DNA from: DATMNR01 sp963702765
GTDB lineage: Bacteria > Chloroflexota > Ktedonobacteria > Ktedonobacterales > Ktedonobacteraceae
Assembly: GCA_963702765.1 (NCBI GenBank)
Contig: CAVPEB010000042.1
Location: forward strand, 62,001-126,000
Reading direction: 5' to 3'
Length of the DNA stretch: 64,000 nt
In this document: positions 19,943 through 30,191 of the stretch, in pieces
Numbering within the stretch: the first letter of the stretch is position 1
How the letters are laid out: every line of letters starts with the position of its first letter
Position numbers and translations under genes: made by a program
Notes under the pieces: model-generated
What the model saw: only the letters and a program-made list of their open reading frames with translations
Database searches by the model: none
What the model was told of the DNA's origin: nothing

Positions 19943-20542
19943 ATGGCTACGTTGCCTGCTAATCTACAAACAATCACTCTCGCTGATTGGGTACCAGGCC
20001 CAAAACAAGGAGACTGGACATATAACGAGTATATAACACTCCCAAATGATGGGAGGCATTATGAAATAGCCAATGGAGTTCTATTGGTGACTCCAACGTC
20101 AACTGGATATCATCAAAAAACAATAGGCGAAGTTTCCTTCTATCTACAATCCCATGTAAAACTCGCCGGACTGGGCTTGGTTATTCAGGCTCCTTGTGTT
20201 GTTGAGCTATCTGCCAAGGATGTATTTCAACCTGATATTCTTGTAGTAATGAATGCTCATCGAGACAGGGTACAGGAGAAGAGGTTCGTTGGGGCGCCTG
20301 ATCTTGTAGTTGAAGTTTCTGATTCTAGCACTGCCGCATTCGATCGGCTAACCAAATATGATACCTATGAATACACAGGAGTTTTAGAGTACTGGATCCT
20401 TAATCTCGAAAGACGCACTGTGGAGATTTTCGTATTAGATGGTGATGAATATCATTCGTTAGGTGTCTTTCATGGCGATCAGAAAGTTCCATCACAGCTA
20501 ATTTCATGGTTATCAGTTCGTGTTGACCAGTTCTTTATGTAA
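19943..20542 (+). CDS. Uma2-family restriction-endonuclease-fold protein
   Basis: A 199-residue Uma2/DUF820 protein of the PD-(D/E)XK fold. Family marks are YEIANGVLLVTP near residue 35, the acidic PDILVV (about 93), PDLVVEVSDSSTA (about 113) and the Lys/Tyr region TKYDTYEYTGVLEYW. These proteins are abundant in Cyanobacteria and Chloroflexota; they are presumed DNA-acting but their biological role is unknown. The AGAGAAAGGAAG site fits the start ATG. Its 3' end overlaps the convergent TmrB-like gene by 30 bp. Confidence 0.88.
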   Translation: MATLPANLQTITLADWVPGPKQGDWTYNEYITLPNDGRHYEIANGVLLVTPTSTGYHQKTIGEVSFYLQSHVKLAGLGLVIQAPCVVELSAKDVFQPDILVVMNAHRDRVQEKRFVGAPDLVVEVSDSSTAAFDRLTKYDTYEYTGVLEYWILNLERRTVEIFVLDGDEYHSLGVFHGDQKVPSQLISWLSVRVDQFFM

Positions 20543-21055
20543 ATGATTTAGAATTTCGGATGCAATCTCATCTGGTATCCGCCTCTCCGTTCCAATGTGC
20601 ATGGCAAATGCCGCTGATTGGAACGCATCGACACAACCCTCTACACGCTGGCAAATCCAGGAATAATCTTCTTGTGTATGTTCTGATCGTCGAACTTCTA
20701 AACGTTCAAAGATGGTTTGCACGCTAGCAGTCAGGCAAAAGTGCAACAGGTCAGGCTCAAATTGTTTTAGCCCTGAGATAATTTCGTGGAAATAAGGTTC
20801 ATACCAGAGAGTCATCGGGACTACGAGTGTTCTTTTGTAGGTTTGTTTCAGGAGTTGCGCGGTTGTGATTGTTAATGTACGCCACATTGGAAGGTCCTGG
20901 AAGTCTTCAAATTGTTCAAAAGGTCGAACTATGTGGCTCAAGCAAGACCCCACAACCTCGGGATCATAAAGTAAACTGTTAGGAATGCGCTTGACAAGCA
21001 GTTCTGCGACAGTGGTCTTTCCAACACCAAATGAGCCGTTGATTAGAATAATCAT
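20513..21055 (-). CDS. P-loop ATPase related to tunicamycin-resistance protein TmrB
   Basis: A 180-residue nucleotide kinase-like protein with Walker A NGSFGVGKTT at residues 6-15. The YDPEVVG, LPMWRTL and VVPMTLWYEPYFHEI phrases match the TmrB/AAA-33 family as I recall it. TmrB binds ATP and protects Bacillus from tunicamycin; other members are uncharacterised kinases. The start overlaps the stop of trmD by 4 nt, so the two are translationally coupled, an unusual partner for TrmD. Confidence 0.7.
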   Translation of the reverse strand: MIILINGSFGVGKTTVAELLVKRIPNSLLYDPEVVGSCLSHIVRPFEQFEDFQDLPMWRTLTITTAQLLKQTYKRTLVVPMTLWYEPYFHEIISGLKQFEPDLLHFCLTASVQTIFERLEVRRSEHTQEDYSWICQRVEGCVDAFQSAAFAMHIGTERRIPDEIASEILNHLHKELVNTN

Positions 21056-21777
21056 TGCTCTTCTGTTAGCTCCTTTAGCAACTTCAGATCAGCTTTACTG
21101 CTCAAATCAAGTTTATCGTACAAATCAGGTCGTCTTGTCTTCGTTCGCCTGATCAATTCCTTCCTCCGCCAACGGGCAATTTCAGCGTGATTCCCCGATA
21201 GTAACATATCTGGCACGCTCCAACCCCTGAATTCAGATGGTCGCGTGTAGTGAGGATATTCTAACATTCCGCCGCTATGGGACTCCTCTAATGTCAATTC
21301 GTCACCACCTAATACTCCTGGAAGAAGTCGGCTTGTAGCATCAACTACGATCATTGCTGCCAGTTCTCCACCTGTCAGCACATAATCTCCAATCGAAATT
21401 TCATCGGTCACCAGGTGTTCTCGCACGCGCTCATCAATGCCTTCATAATGCCCGCAAATAAGTGTCACTTGCGTTTCCTGCGCAAGTGTTCGAGCAATAT
21501 GCTGATTGAAAAGACGACCCTGCGGACTTAAAAGAATGATTGGTCCGCTCTGGTAGACTGACTCGACTGCCGCAAAAATTGGTTCTGGTTTCATAACCAT
21601 GCCGGCGCCGCCCCCGTAGGGATAGTCGTCAACGACATGATGCTTATCGCTCGTTGATTCGCGAATATTATGCAAAGCAATGCTGAGCAGACCTCGATCC
21701 TGTGCTCGTTTCAGTATGCTTTCAGTAAATGGACCCTGAAACATGTCAGGGAATAGGGTGAAAATGTCGAAGTGCAT
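21052..21777 (-). CDS. trmD: tRNA (guanine-N1)-methyltransferase TrmD
   Basis: A 241-residue SPOUT methyltransferase that makes m1G37 in tRNAs reading CNN codons. It begins MHFDIFTLFPDMF and contains VDDYPYGGGAGMVMKPEP, the AdoMet-binding knot (LICGHYEGIDERV, ISIGDYVLTGGELAA) and YTRPSEFRG with the catalytic Asp region. The length is typical. Its usual rplS/rimM neighbours are absent here. Confidence 0.97.
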   Translation of the reverse strand: MHFDIFTLFPDMFQGPFTESILKRAQDRGLLSIALHNIRESTSDKHHVVDDYPYGGGAGMVMKPEPIFAAVESVYQSGPIILLSPQGRLFNQHIARTLAQETQVTLICGHYEGIDERVREHLVTDEISIGDYVLTGGELAAMIVVDATSRLLPGVLGGDELTLEESHSGGMLEYPHYTRPSEFRGWSVPDMLLSGNHAEIARWRRKELIRRTKTRRPDLYDKLDLSSKADLKLLKELTEEQ

Positions 21778-21810
21778 TGTAGTCCATTCTCTCTCGCTAG
21801 CGTTGATATT

Positions 21811-21839
21811 ACCATAACACTGTTATCTCAACCGGTCAA
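21811..21839 (-). promoter_or_regulatory. Candidate trmD promoter
   Basis: On the minus strand TTGACC (21834-21839) and TATGGT (21811-21816) are 17 nt apart, 34 bp upstream of the trmD start. Confidence 0.4.
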
Positions 21840-22335
21840 TGCCAATTACATTCAAGAGTTATAAGAAGCCTTGTTGATGTATTCTCGTTGAGTCTCTTTC
21901 CGTTCGTTCTTGCTTACAAGCACGTTGAGCAAAGCTTTTAGATGGCAGACTCCTAAAATAGAATCTGGAATGTGCGAAAAACTTCGGTTAAGATTTCTCA
22001 ACCAGGCAGCGGTACTTTTCTATCACTTATCATGCATCGCTGCTTGAACCTGATGGCGAGTAAAGTAATATTCAAAAGTAGAGTATCGGGGGCAATTTAC
22101 TAGTAGCAAGGCTTGTCAGGCAGTATGTAACCTTTGACGTATATGATTGTAAGTAGTTAAACTGCCAGCTTGCTTAGCTGGGTTGAGTTTTGACTCAGTT
22201 GTGAAATAAAAGTGCGCACATCATTATGCATGATGAACAAGTCTGGCACTTTTGAGCAATGCTCGCCTTCTTACAGTGTGGCCGGGGGGTCGAAGCATGT
22301 AAGAATGAAATCTGGATCAAGAGGGAAAGAATACA
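21840..22335. other. Intergenic region with no supported gene
   Basis: About 500 bases between divergent genes. I see no convincing coding frame or RNA gene. A GAGGGAAAG ribosome-binding site for the next gene lies at its right edge. Confidence 0.4.
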
Positions 22336-23031
22336 ATGAGAAGTCATCCAAGTGTACTGGTTGTTGATGATAGCCCCACGACCTGCCTTTTTATAGCCTC
22401 TACACTCGAACAAGCTGGATATGATGTGGATGTTGCACTCAAGGGACAAGAGGGTCTTGCCAAGATCGCGGCATTCCATCCCTATTGCCTCATTCTGGAT
22501 GTGATGTTGCCAGATATTAGTGGCTATGCAGTTTGTAGGCAGGTGCAACAGAGTATATTGGAGCATCAAATCTACGTCATACTTATCAGTGCGAAGAATG
22601 CCCCGCTTGATCAGAGCTATGGGCTTCGTCAGGGAGCAAATCGCTATTTGCCCAAGCCATTTACAGCGGAGAACCTTGTGCAAGCGGTCTGGGAGGGAGT
22701 CCCTGGACATTTACGTCAAACCGTTCTCCCCTCTACTCTCTCAACCCCACAAGAGAATGAGCGTCCAGCTTACCTTGAACTTATTCCTCGCCGTGTCGTC
22801 GACCAGGATTCTATGCGAACAAGAAACCCCTTTGCTCATTCTCCAATTATTAAAGAGAAGCAATCTCGTCAGCTCTATGACGCTATCGATGGAAAGAGAA
22901 ATCTCTCAGAGATTGCTAATGTAATAGGTCTGGAGAGGCATGCGGTTACCAATGCACTTCGAGAGTTACTTAAAAAGAACTGCATTCAGATGTATGATCC
23001 GGCATGGAAAACTCGTAAAGAGTTGTTGTAA
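22336..23031 (+). CDS. Response regulator with a C-terminal winged-helix-like module
   Basis: A 231-residue protein. Residues 1-120 are a receiver domain: VVDDS acidic pair, phospho-acceptor Asp in LILDVMLP, Ser in ISAKN and Lys in LPKPF. The last 90 residues start LELIPRRVVDQDSMRTRNPFAHS and contain LYDAIDGKRNLSEIANVIGL, a small helical domain like the PatA/DUF4388-type C-terminal winged helix. The same module ends the protein at 23508-24440. This suggests that both proteins feed the same output. The target is unknown. Confidence 0.8.
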   Translation: MRSHPSVLVVDDSPTTCLFIASTLEQAGYDVDVALKGQEGLAKIAAFHPYCLILDVMLPDISGYAVCRQVQQSILEHQIYVILISAKNAPLDQSYGLRQGANRYLPKPFTAENLVQAVWEGVPGHLRQTVLPSTLSTPQENERPAYLELIPRRVVDQDSMRTRNPFAHSPIIKEKQSRQLYDAIDGKRNLSEIANVIGLERHAVTNALRELLKKNCIQMYDPAWKTRKELL

Positions 23032-23089
23032 ACTAGCTTCTGTTCATAAACACCGGAATTGCGGTTTCTACCCCTTTATACCTTTCTTC

Positions 23090-23116
23090 AGTCCTGAGTG
23101 ACTAGTTCTCAGGACT
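23090..23116 (+). terminator. Hairpin downstream of the response-regulator gene
   Basis: Perfect 9-bp arms AGTCCTGAG/CTCAGGACT with a 9-nt loop, about 60 bp after the stop. The following bases are T-rich but not a clean run. Beyond it, about 390 bases up to the next gene hold nothing I can identify. Confidence 0.45.
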
Positions 23117-23507
23117 ATCTCTTGACAATCTATAAACTCCCTGAAATATGACTCCATTCACAGGTAATAAGTCCTGTATTTTAGTTTAAGTGTTGATTTT
23201 CCAGAATAATTACAGTAAACATACATCAGATACATCCATGCTCCAAATAATATAAATCCCGTTTCTTAAAAGCAGGAACTATTTTTGGGTCAAGTTTTCT
23301 TGTGTAATTTTCTGGATTTTCACAATAGAGGAAACTAGTTGTCCAGTCAATCCTTGAGTTTGGTGGTCTCTTTAATTAAGCAACATGCCTATTCATCGGC
23401 TTTATGCTGGTAGACTAGATCGACGCTTTTTTTAACATTTCAGACAAAATACTCATCTCCAAGACATTAGCATTGATTGTTCAACTTGTAAAGCGAGGAA
23501 AGATCAG

Positions 23508-24440
23508 ATGGATAATAATGAAAAATTGGCCCAGACATCTTTTCAACGCGCAAGTCGACAACAGCCTATCACATTAGCACAGTTATTACGGGCTTCGGTA
23601 AAGATGAACCACATTGATGAATTTCTCACGTGGTTAGCATACTTGATGGTTCGTGATCTTAATATTCAGGTAATTCAGCTTTGGGCGAATCAAGCTTCTA
23701 CAACAAACCAGAATTCAATCGTGCTGCGTGCAACGGCTATTCAGGATGGATCTCTACCCTCTCAAGTGCTAGCAAATGCTCGTGTTGTTGAGGTAGTTGA
23801 GTTCCTGCTTAGAGAACAGAGAGGTGCAGATCTGCAACCAGTTCATGGCATCTTCACTTATCATCAGGCAGAACTCTTGAGCCGCTACGGGCTTAATTAC
23901 TGCTTTGGTCACTTCCAAAGGAATTCATCACTCCTTCCCCCTCTGGCAAATACTTACTCCTCTAATGGAAATGTTGCTACACCCTTTGCAATGTTAGCGT
24001 TGATGTTCTGGCGACAATTCCCTATTCAAAGTATTCTCCCAACTGTGACCACTATCCTGGAAAAAGTGGAACCAGCAGCAAGACAGGGAAATCTGCTACT
24101 TCCTCTCAATACTAGTGTTGGTCCTCAAACAGGACCCATCACCAATGTGCAACACCAGCATGTATTACCTGGTTCTGAACTTATTCCCCAGCGCGTGCGA
24201 GATTTAGAAGCAATGCGCGAATATAGTCCATTTGCCAGGTCTGCCCCGATGAGGAGTCGCGAAGCACAGCGACTCTACCAGGCAATAGATGGTCGTAAAA
24301 GCCTTGCTGAACTAGCGACCTTGACTCAATTGAATACAAAAGATATTGAAAAAGCCCTGCATCAATTAGTGACACAGAATTTAGTGCAAGTATGCAATAA
24401 AACTGGCCAGCCGATTGATGGCCCCTGGTTTCTTGAATAA
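23508..24440 (+). CDS. Protein of unknown function with a C-terminal module shared with the upstream response regulator
   Basis: A 310-residue soluble protein. Residues 20-200 look like a degenerate sensor (GAF-like alternation of helices and strands: FLTWLAYLMVRDLNIQVIQL) but I cannot assign a family. Residues about 220-300 repeat the module of the gene at 22336: SELIPQRVRDLEAMREYSPF followed by LYQAIDGRKSLAELATLTQL. No receiver domain is present. The start ATG has GCGAGGAAAG upstream. It precedes a membrane-protein gene by 50 bp, so the pair is probably an operon. Confidence 0.7.
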   Translation: MDNNEKLAQTSFQRASRQQPITLAQLLRASVKMNHIDEFLTWLAYLMVRDLNIQVIQLWANQASTTNQNSIVLRATAIQDGSLPSQVLANARVVEVVEFLLREQRGADLQPVHGIFTYHQAELLSRYGLNYCFGHFQRNSSLLPPLANTYSSNGNVATPFAMLALMFWRQFPIQSILPTVTTILEKVEPAARQGNLLLPLNTSVGPQTGPITNVQHQHVLPGSELIPQRVRDLEAMREYSPFARSAPMRSREAQRLYQAIDGRKSLAELATLTQLNTKDIEKALHQLVTQNLVQVCNKTGQPIDGPWFLE

Positions 24441-24490
24441 ACAGAGAGCGAGACGTAAGAGACCCTTTTCTTACAAGAAGGAGGAATCCA

Positions 24491-25121
24491 GTGAACTCTA
24501 AACAAATCACCGATATATTATTAGCCATCCAGGCTACCATCACTCTTCTCATATCAGCGCGAGCTTTCTATCTCTACTCTCGTACTCGTAGCGATGCCCT
24601 CTTCGCTATTGGCTTATCGATGGGAGTCATCGGGTTAGGGGGCATATGCGGATTAATTGGAGATACTATTCTCGTAAGCCCGTACTTTAATACCCTCTGG
24701 TTTCGATATATTGGGCAGACTGTCAGTTACCTGTTTATTTATTTGGCTTCACTTCGTAGCTTAAAGCAATATAGTGCACAAATCAAACAGTGGCACATCA
24801 TAGCATCTGCTCTTCTCCTTGTGTTATTGTTCCTGACTCCTTTCATACCTACAAGCTCTAACCCCACAACATTAGCTATTCTCAGTGGTTCTCGCAGCGT
24901 GATATGTTTTGTCATCTTCCTAAACTACGCTGATATCTTCATGAGCAAGGAAACGCGCTTTAGTTTCCTGATGAGCCTGGCTTTCCTGCTCATAACCATT
25001 GGTATCTCGATCTATACTATGAAATTTATTGTGCCGACATTCCATTTCCTTTGATTTTGTGGGAGACAGTATACGCGTCGTTGGTCTTGTGATATTACTG
25101 GTTGCCCTTTTTGTAGGGTGA
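24491..25121 (+). CDS. Multi-helix membrane protein, probably frameshifted before its last helix
   Basis: A GTG start with AAGGAGG at 5-6 nt begins a 187-residue frame with five or six hydrophobic helices and a Ser-rich turn. It resembles the membrane-only sensor modules (7TM type) that precede kinases, but no output domain follows. The frame ends at 25054 in CTT TGA. One base over, the sequence reads DFVGDSIRVVGLVILLVALF and stops at 25121, an ideal last transmembrane helix. A one-base loss in CCTTTGATTTT near 25050 is the simplest explanation. It probably acts with the upstream 310-residue protein. Confidence 0.65.
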
Positions 25122-25186
25122 GATTTTCTCATACCAGAAGACAAAATTTGCTCGTTCAACGTCTCCTTCTGTTTTGGCTTTTCTTT

Positions 25187-25225
25187 ATCCTAGTGGTCGC
25201 TTGTAAACTAAGCGACCACTAGGAT
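25187..25225. terminator. Strong hairpin after the membrane-protein gene
   Basis: Perfect 16-bp arms (25187-25202 and 25210-25225) around a 7-nt loop. A T-rich tract precedes it on the plus strand, so it could end minus-strand transcripts of the Roco gene as well as plus-strand ones. The next 275 bases to the Roco stop codon contain nothing recognisable. Confidence 0.6.
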
Positions 25226-25500
25226 TGCCACTATTTCAGTTAGGTGACTATATAGAGGAATGATTTAGCAGACATCACTTTGAACTTCCATACATATTGT
25301 TCCAAGCAGAAGATTCGCATTTGACAATTCTGATACAGTGTCAATAATACAACAGCCACGTAGGAGGATATAGTAGTGATCTCATAATACGAGCTGCTCA
25401 GACAATCATTTCAAACTACATAGATGCTGCATCTTGCTTACTAAGAGCGGACGTTATCGTGTAGAGGAAATCTGTAAAATTCCATCACTTGATACAGTTC

Positions 25501-28202
25501 TTATCTAATGTACTGTTGGCTCAGCGGCTTGACAGCGTATGGCTGGCGGTGATGCTCACATAGCCACAAAATATTCCCATCAGGTGTTAGTGTCTTATCC
25601 AAACCGCCCCATATTCTGCTGGGATCGGCTTCGATAAGAAAACTATGCAAGGCACGCAGAGCAGGACCAATAGCTTGTTGCTCTTGCTGAAAGTGTGTTT
25701 CTGGCACAGACGTATCGAGTGTGTCCAGCATAGATAGCATGGGAAGGTTTTTTGTGATTTCCTCAACAAGGGCAATTTGATCTTTCATTTGATCAACGTC
25801 GATCTTATCAAAGACATCCCCAATCGCTTTTGTCAGGGGTATGCCTACTTTAAGGAGAATGCTGAGACAATTCAGCCAGGGACTCATAGTTATCCACCAA
25901 TCTTTTGCTTCACGCAGACTGTACCCATTTCCTGCTTGATGAGGGGCCTCAGGGTGTTGGCAAATGAGGTAGAGTTGATATTCCTGACTCACCCAGTTTT
26001 TTGGATTGAAGCGTTGACTTTTCCCAAGTATGAGCATGAAGACACTGGGGCACTCTAGTTCTTCTCGCTGCATCTCAACATTCCACTGCCTTATCAGTTC
26101 ACGCCAGATCAACTCTGATCGTTGATTCACTTCTATAAGCAGTTGCCGCATCTCTGGCAGACCGCTGGTGTCTTGCTGAATTATTCTCTGCCCCTGCAAA
26201 AGCACCTGCTGATCGCGTCTGATGTCAGCAATAACTTGCTCGGTGGTACTCGTGTGGATGCCATAGAGCAGTTGGGGGACAGAAACACTTTGAAAACTAT
26301 CTGGACACTCTACAACTTGTTTCCCTACCTCCATCCGTCGCGCAAGGTCTTCATAGCGGTAAAAGCGAGGACAAGGGTCAGTCTCATCTCGTTGCCAGTG
26401 GCACGTGCATGGTACTTCACGCTGGACTTGAAGCCCCTCAAATCGAGCCAGAATCAGGTCGAGCGTGTTCATAAGGATGGTGAAAAAGTTGTGAGGTTGA
26501 ATTCCCCAGACGACAAGGCGTAACTCTCGCTTTTTCAGTTCAACTCTGGCCTGGTGCCCCTGATACTTTAGGAATACACCCTCCTGCCAGTGCATATTCT
26601 GTGTATAGGAGTGTGTGCGAACAATGAACCAAGTTATGATACCAGCAGGTACGAAGTCGAAACGGTAACGCATTTCTACATATGTCTGACCGACAATCGG
26701 TGTTGTAGGCCAGGGTGGGACATTCACAGGAGGCTGATACGGAAGGAGTTGAGGCACTAAGCTCTGGGTCGAAGGTTTACCAGGTAGTTCCGGGTCAATC
26801 TGATAACTGAGATCAAATCGCTCCATCAGGCGTAGAAAGACAGGATAGAGGTGAGGCTCATAGTGCTGGCCTTTGTCATCTTTTTCCCAAATGCGAGGGA
26901 GCGATGAGTGAGATAATATCCCATTTGCAACTCTCGTCTCCTCATCAATAAGGACGCAACTAATGGCTTTTGTGACCCAATTGGGTTTGAGAACAACCAG
27001 ATTACTAATACCGGATCGTCTCGAAAGAAGAGGATCTTGCCGAGATCATGCAAGTAGTTACCAAGCGTTCCCATTGCAATATCAACATCGACTTTGTTGC
27101 TGGAGCAATATACAAGGTATGTACGTGCATCAATGTGATGCTCTGATAAGCTAAGAAGTTGCTGCTCTACCTCCAACCACCGTCGGGGCCAAGGTTGGCC
27201 CATCAATTTGATGCTTGCAGCTCGATGGGCCAACCCCTCCTTGAGTTCATGAAGTCCTGATTTGTTTTTATTGCTCACACTGAACGATCCAATAAGCTGT
27301 GGATATTCTTCCTGGTATGACTGAAAGTTGATATCGGGCGCACGCTCATCGGTATGTGTGGCTACAAGTAACACAGGAGCATCAGGGGCCAGGGCCTTGA
27401 TCGTCTCTAACCAGAAGTGCAATCGACCTTGCTCTACCCCCAATCTGGCATTCCAAACAACTATATACAGCGAACGCTTCGTGAGAAAGAACTGATGTGT
27501 AGCATGGTAGATGTGCTGACCTCCAAAATCCCATGTGTTTAATAGCATATCTGTTTGAAATAGAGAGGGATGATGAAGTTTCAAAAAGTTCACATCTATA
27601 CCATGAGTCGAAGATAAATCCTGATCAAAGGCCTCATTGCGTAAAGATTTCAGTAATGATGTTTTACCCGTTCCACCTTCACCTACTACCAGAAGCTTTG
27701 CTTCATAACGAATGACACCATCTTTATGTAATTCTTGTAAGAAGTCTATTATCGCTGACGTACCACCTGTGACTACTTCTGGAGGGGGTGTCAATAGTTG
27801 ATGATTTTCTAGTAGTGAGAGCGTTTGCAAGTTGCTCAACCGACCGATTTCAGGAGGGAGCTGACTGAGCTGATTATGATTCAAAGAGAGTTCCTGCAAG
27901 TTGCTCAACTGACTGATTTCAGGAGGGAGCTGACTGAGTTGATTCGAATCCAGAGAGAGTTTCTGTAAATTGTTCAACTGCACTATTTCAGGAGGCAAGT
28001 GGCTCAGTTGATTATTCTCCAGGTTGAGTTCCTGTAAATTGGTTAGCTGGCTAACCTCTGATGGAAGGTGAGATAAGTTAAGTTCGGACAAATTCATTAT
28101 AATAAGATAATTTCTGTCATCGTATGTCACTCTTTCACTGATATCACCGATCTTCTCAGTCAGGATAGCAAGTATTTTTTTGTCACTTGGTATGCTTGCC
28201 AT
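25501..28202 (-). CDS. Bacterial Roco protein (LRR-Roc-COR), split by a one-base deletion
   Basis: The upstream frame has about five leucine-rich repeats of 23 residues (pattern LPPEI.QL.NLQ.LSL..NQLS), then a Roc GTPase: P-loop GEGGTGKTS, G3 WDFGGQ, G4 THTDE. It goes out of frame at 27011-27014. One base over, coding continues without a gap (NLVVLKPNWVTKAISCVL) through the COR domain into the 441-residue frame that starts MERFDLSYQIDPELPGK and runs to 25501. CCGG probably was CCGGG. The whole protein would be about 900 residues, a LRRK2-like dimeric GTPase whose C-terminal 300 residues are of unknown type. Bacterial Roco proteins serve in signalling, and some are proposed to act in immunity. 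Confidence 0.9.
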
Positions 28203-28583
28203 GGCATCTACTCATCTACCTTTCTTTCAAATTGCCTTCCAGGTTATTCTAACCCACTTATTAATGAGATACAACATATGTTTCGTTGCCTTGAAATTGC
28301 TAGGGAAATCAGTCACTTTAACTGAAGATGTTTGACCAACGCCGTCAATTTGGCTGTCAAATAGAACTATGTGATGTACGGAGTAAGATGTAGATGTAGG
28401 AGAGAGGCCGAATGAGAAGGAAAGGGTTACAGCCTTCTTGTGGATTGTGTTACAATAACACCGTTGCCTCTCATTAGCAAGCGGTTGATGAGGTCGTTGA
28501 GGCGTGTACTTTCTTGCCAAGTATCTCACAGATACGTAACTTTGGTTTTTATGAGTCTAACTCCTGTACGGAGCGAGTGAACA
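28203..28583. other. Divergent intergenic region
   Basis: About 380 bases between the Roco gene and a histidine-kinase gene. A 100-codon minus-strand frame here has no supporting features. TTGTGG and TACAAT near 28438-28458 could be promoter elements but their spacing is poor, and a small inverted repeat TGTTA/TAACA overlaps the latter. Confidence 0.35.
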
Positions 28584-30191
28584 ATGTCCTGGCCCCAAAC
28601 GCAACAATCCGAGGATTTGTATGATCAAATCACTATCCTTATTGGCAGCGCTATAAGACTTCTGTCTGGCGATGCTGGCGTTTTCGTTGTGTCGAACAAC
28701 GCGTTTGATCCACAGAGCAATACAGCGTATACTTTGTATCGCCTCAATGAGTCAGCCTTGATGCCACTCTTGCTCTATTTACGTGAGAGCAAACAGCCAG
28801 ATTCGCGCTGTCCTCTGGTCATTGAGACGCTGCCACCTACATTGGTGAAGCAGCTTGGAATGTGTGATGAGGATGCAGAGTTATCTGGAGATGCGAGATT
28901 AACAAGAGAACAATCTGCTCTTGAATGTTGTTCTTTATTTATCAGCGATAACGCTGGATTGATAGGTGTGCTACACTGCCTGCGCCCCGTCGGTGCAAGT
29001 TCTTGTTTTGAACAATCATCCGAGTCGGAAGGCGCATTGAGCTTGTTTATCGCACATTTCGCCGCGGGCGTTCGTTCAGCTTTGAAATGGCAATCTCTGC
29101 TCAAAGAACAGCGACGTCTGGCCGCGATTTTCCAGCAAAGCGCCGAAGGTATCCTGACTGTGGATACAGCGTTACGAATAATCGACTTCAATCCAGCTAT
29201 GGAACGCATTACAGGTTGGCGTGAAAATGAAGTGTTAGGACGTTTCTACTATGAAGTTCTGCGTCCGAAAGATCGTCTGGGTAATGAACTTGGCGTGCAG
29301 GATTCGCTGATCTTGCAGGCTTTCGCTGGCCACACAGTTGTTAATCGAGAGATAGTCATTTCAGCACGCGATGGACAGCTTTTCGATGTGTGCGTAGCGG
29401 CTTCATGCGTTCGCTCAAGCAAAGGCGAGCCGACAAGTGGCATCCTTACTGTGCGCGACATTACGCTTGAGCGCCAGCAGGAAGAGCAGCGTTCAACGTT
29501 TATTTCAGTGATTTCGCATGAATTGCAAACGCCTATAGCCATCATCAAAGGGTATGCATCAACCCTGGCACGCACAGATGCAACTTTTGATATGGAGACG
29601 CTGAGGAATCGCCTTCGAGCAGTTGAGGAAGAGGCTGACCGTCTGAATAAGTTAGTGGGTAATCTGCTCTACGCCACACGTATTCAAGCAGGTGGGCTTC
29701 AAATGGAACTTATGCCACTCGATCTGTCGAACCTTGTGCAGAAGGTGACGCGTCGTTTGCAGGTGAAAAGCCCGGGTGCTATAGTCAAGGTGAATTTACC
29801 ACCTAATGTGCCAACCGTCACGGCTGATAGAGATCGTATTGAAGAGGTCTTAGAAAATCTTTTGGACAATGCTATCAAATATTCGCCCGATAAACCTGTT
29901 GTCACGGTAGCATGTCGCGCTACTGGTGATGAAGTGATCGTCAGTATAAGTGATGCTGGTATGGGCATATCCTTGCGAGAACAGGAACAGGTCTTTGATC
30001 GCTTCTATAGAGTAGGGAATACTGCGACCAGTTCGTTGCAAGGTGCAGGATTAGGTTTATACATCTGCCGTGCCATTATCGAAGCGCATGGCGGGCGTAT
30101 CTGGGTCGAGAGTACATTACACCAGGGCTCGACGTTTTTATTTAGTTTACCTCGTTTAGAGAAAGCACATTTACCTATGGTGGTGTTTTGA
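28584..30191 (+). CDS. Cytoplasmic PAS sensor histidine kinase
   Basis: A 535-residue protein without membrane segments. Residues 10-170 are GAF-like, and 175-300 form a PAS domain with PAC motif (FQQSAEGILTVD, ITGWRENEVLGR). HisKA follows with the phospho-His in SVISHELQTPIA (about 312). HATPase has N-box NLLDNAIKYSP, SDAGMGIS and GAGLGLYICR. Its stop codon overlaps the start of the response-regulator gene by one base (TGATG), giving a coupled pair. The stimulus is not evident. Confidence 0.95.
   Translation: MSWPQTQQSEDLYDQITILIGSAIRLLSGDAGVFVVSNNAFDPQSNTAYTLYRLNESALMPLLLYLRESKQPDSRCPLVIETLPPTLVKQLGMCDEDAELSGDARLTREQSALECCSLFISDNAGLIGVLHCLRPVGASSCFEQSSESEGALSLFIAHFAAGVRSALKWQSLLKEQRRLAAIFQQSAEGILTVDTALRIIDFNPAMERITGWRENEVLGRFYYEVLRPKDRLGNELGVQDSLILQAFAGHTVVNREIVISARDGQLFDVCVAASCVRSSKGEPTSGILTVRDITLERQQEEQRSTFISVISHELQTPIAIIKGYASTLARTDATFDMETLRNRLRAVEEEADRLNKLVGNLLYATRIQAGGLQMELMPLDLSNLVQKVTRRLQVKSPGAIVKVNLPPNVPTVTADRDRIEEVLENLLDNAIKYSPDKPVVTVACRATGDEVIVSISDAGMGISLREQEQVFDRFYRVGNTATSSLQGAGLGLYICRAIIEAHGGRIWVESTLHQGSTFLFSLPRLEKAHLPMVVF

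Noticed and set aside
27800..28090. Regular spacing in 27.8-28.1 kb as a possible CRISPR array
   Set aside because: The 69-bp periodicity encodes leucine-rich repeats, and the 'spacers' are coding and conserved.
28227..28529. 100-codon minus-strand frame upstream of the Roco gene
   Set aside because: No start signal and no recognisable protein; overlaps the likely promoter region.
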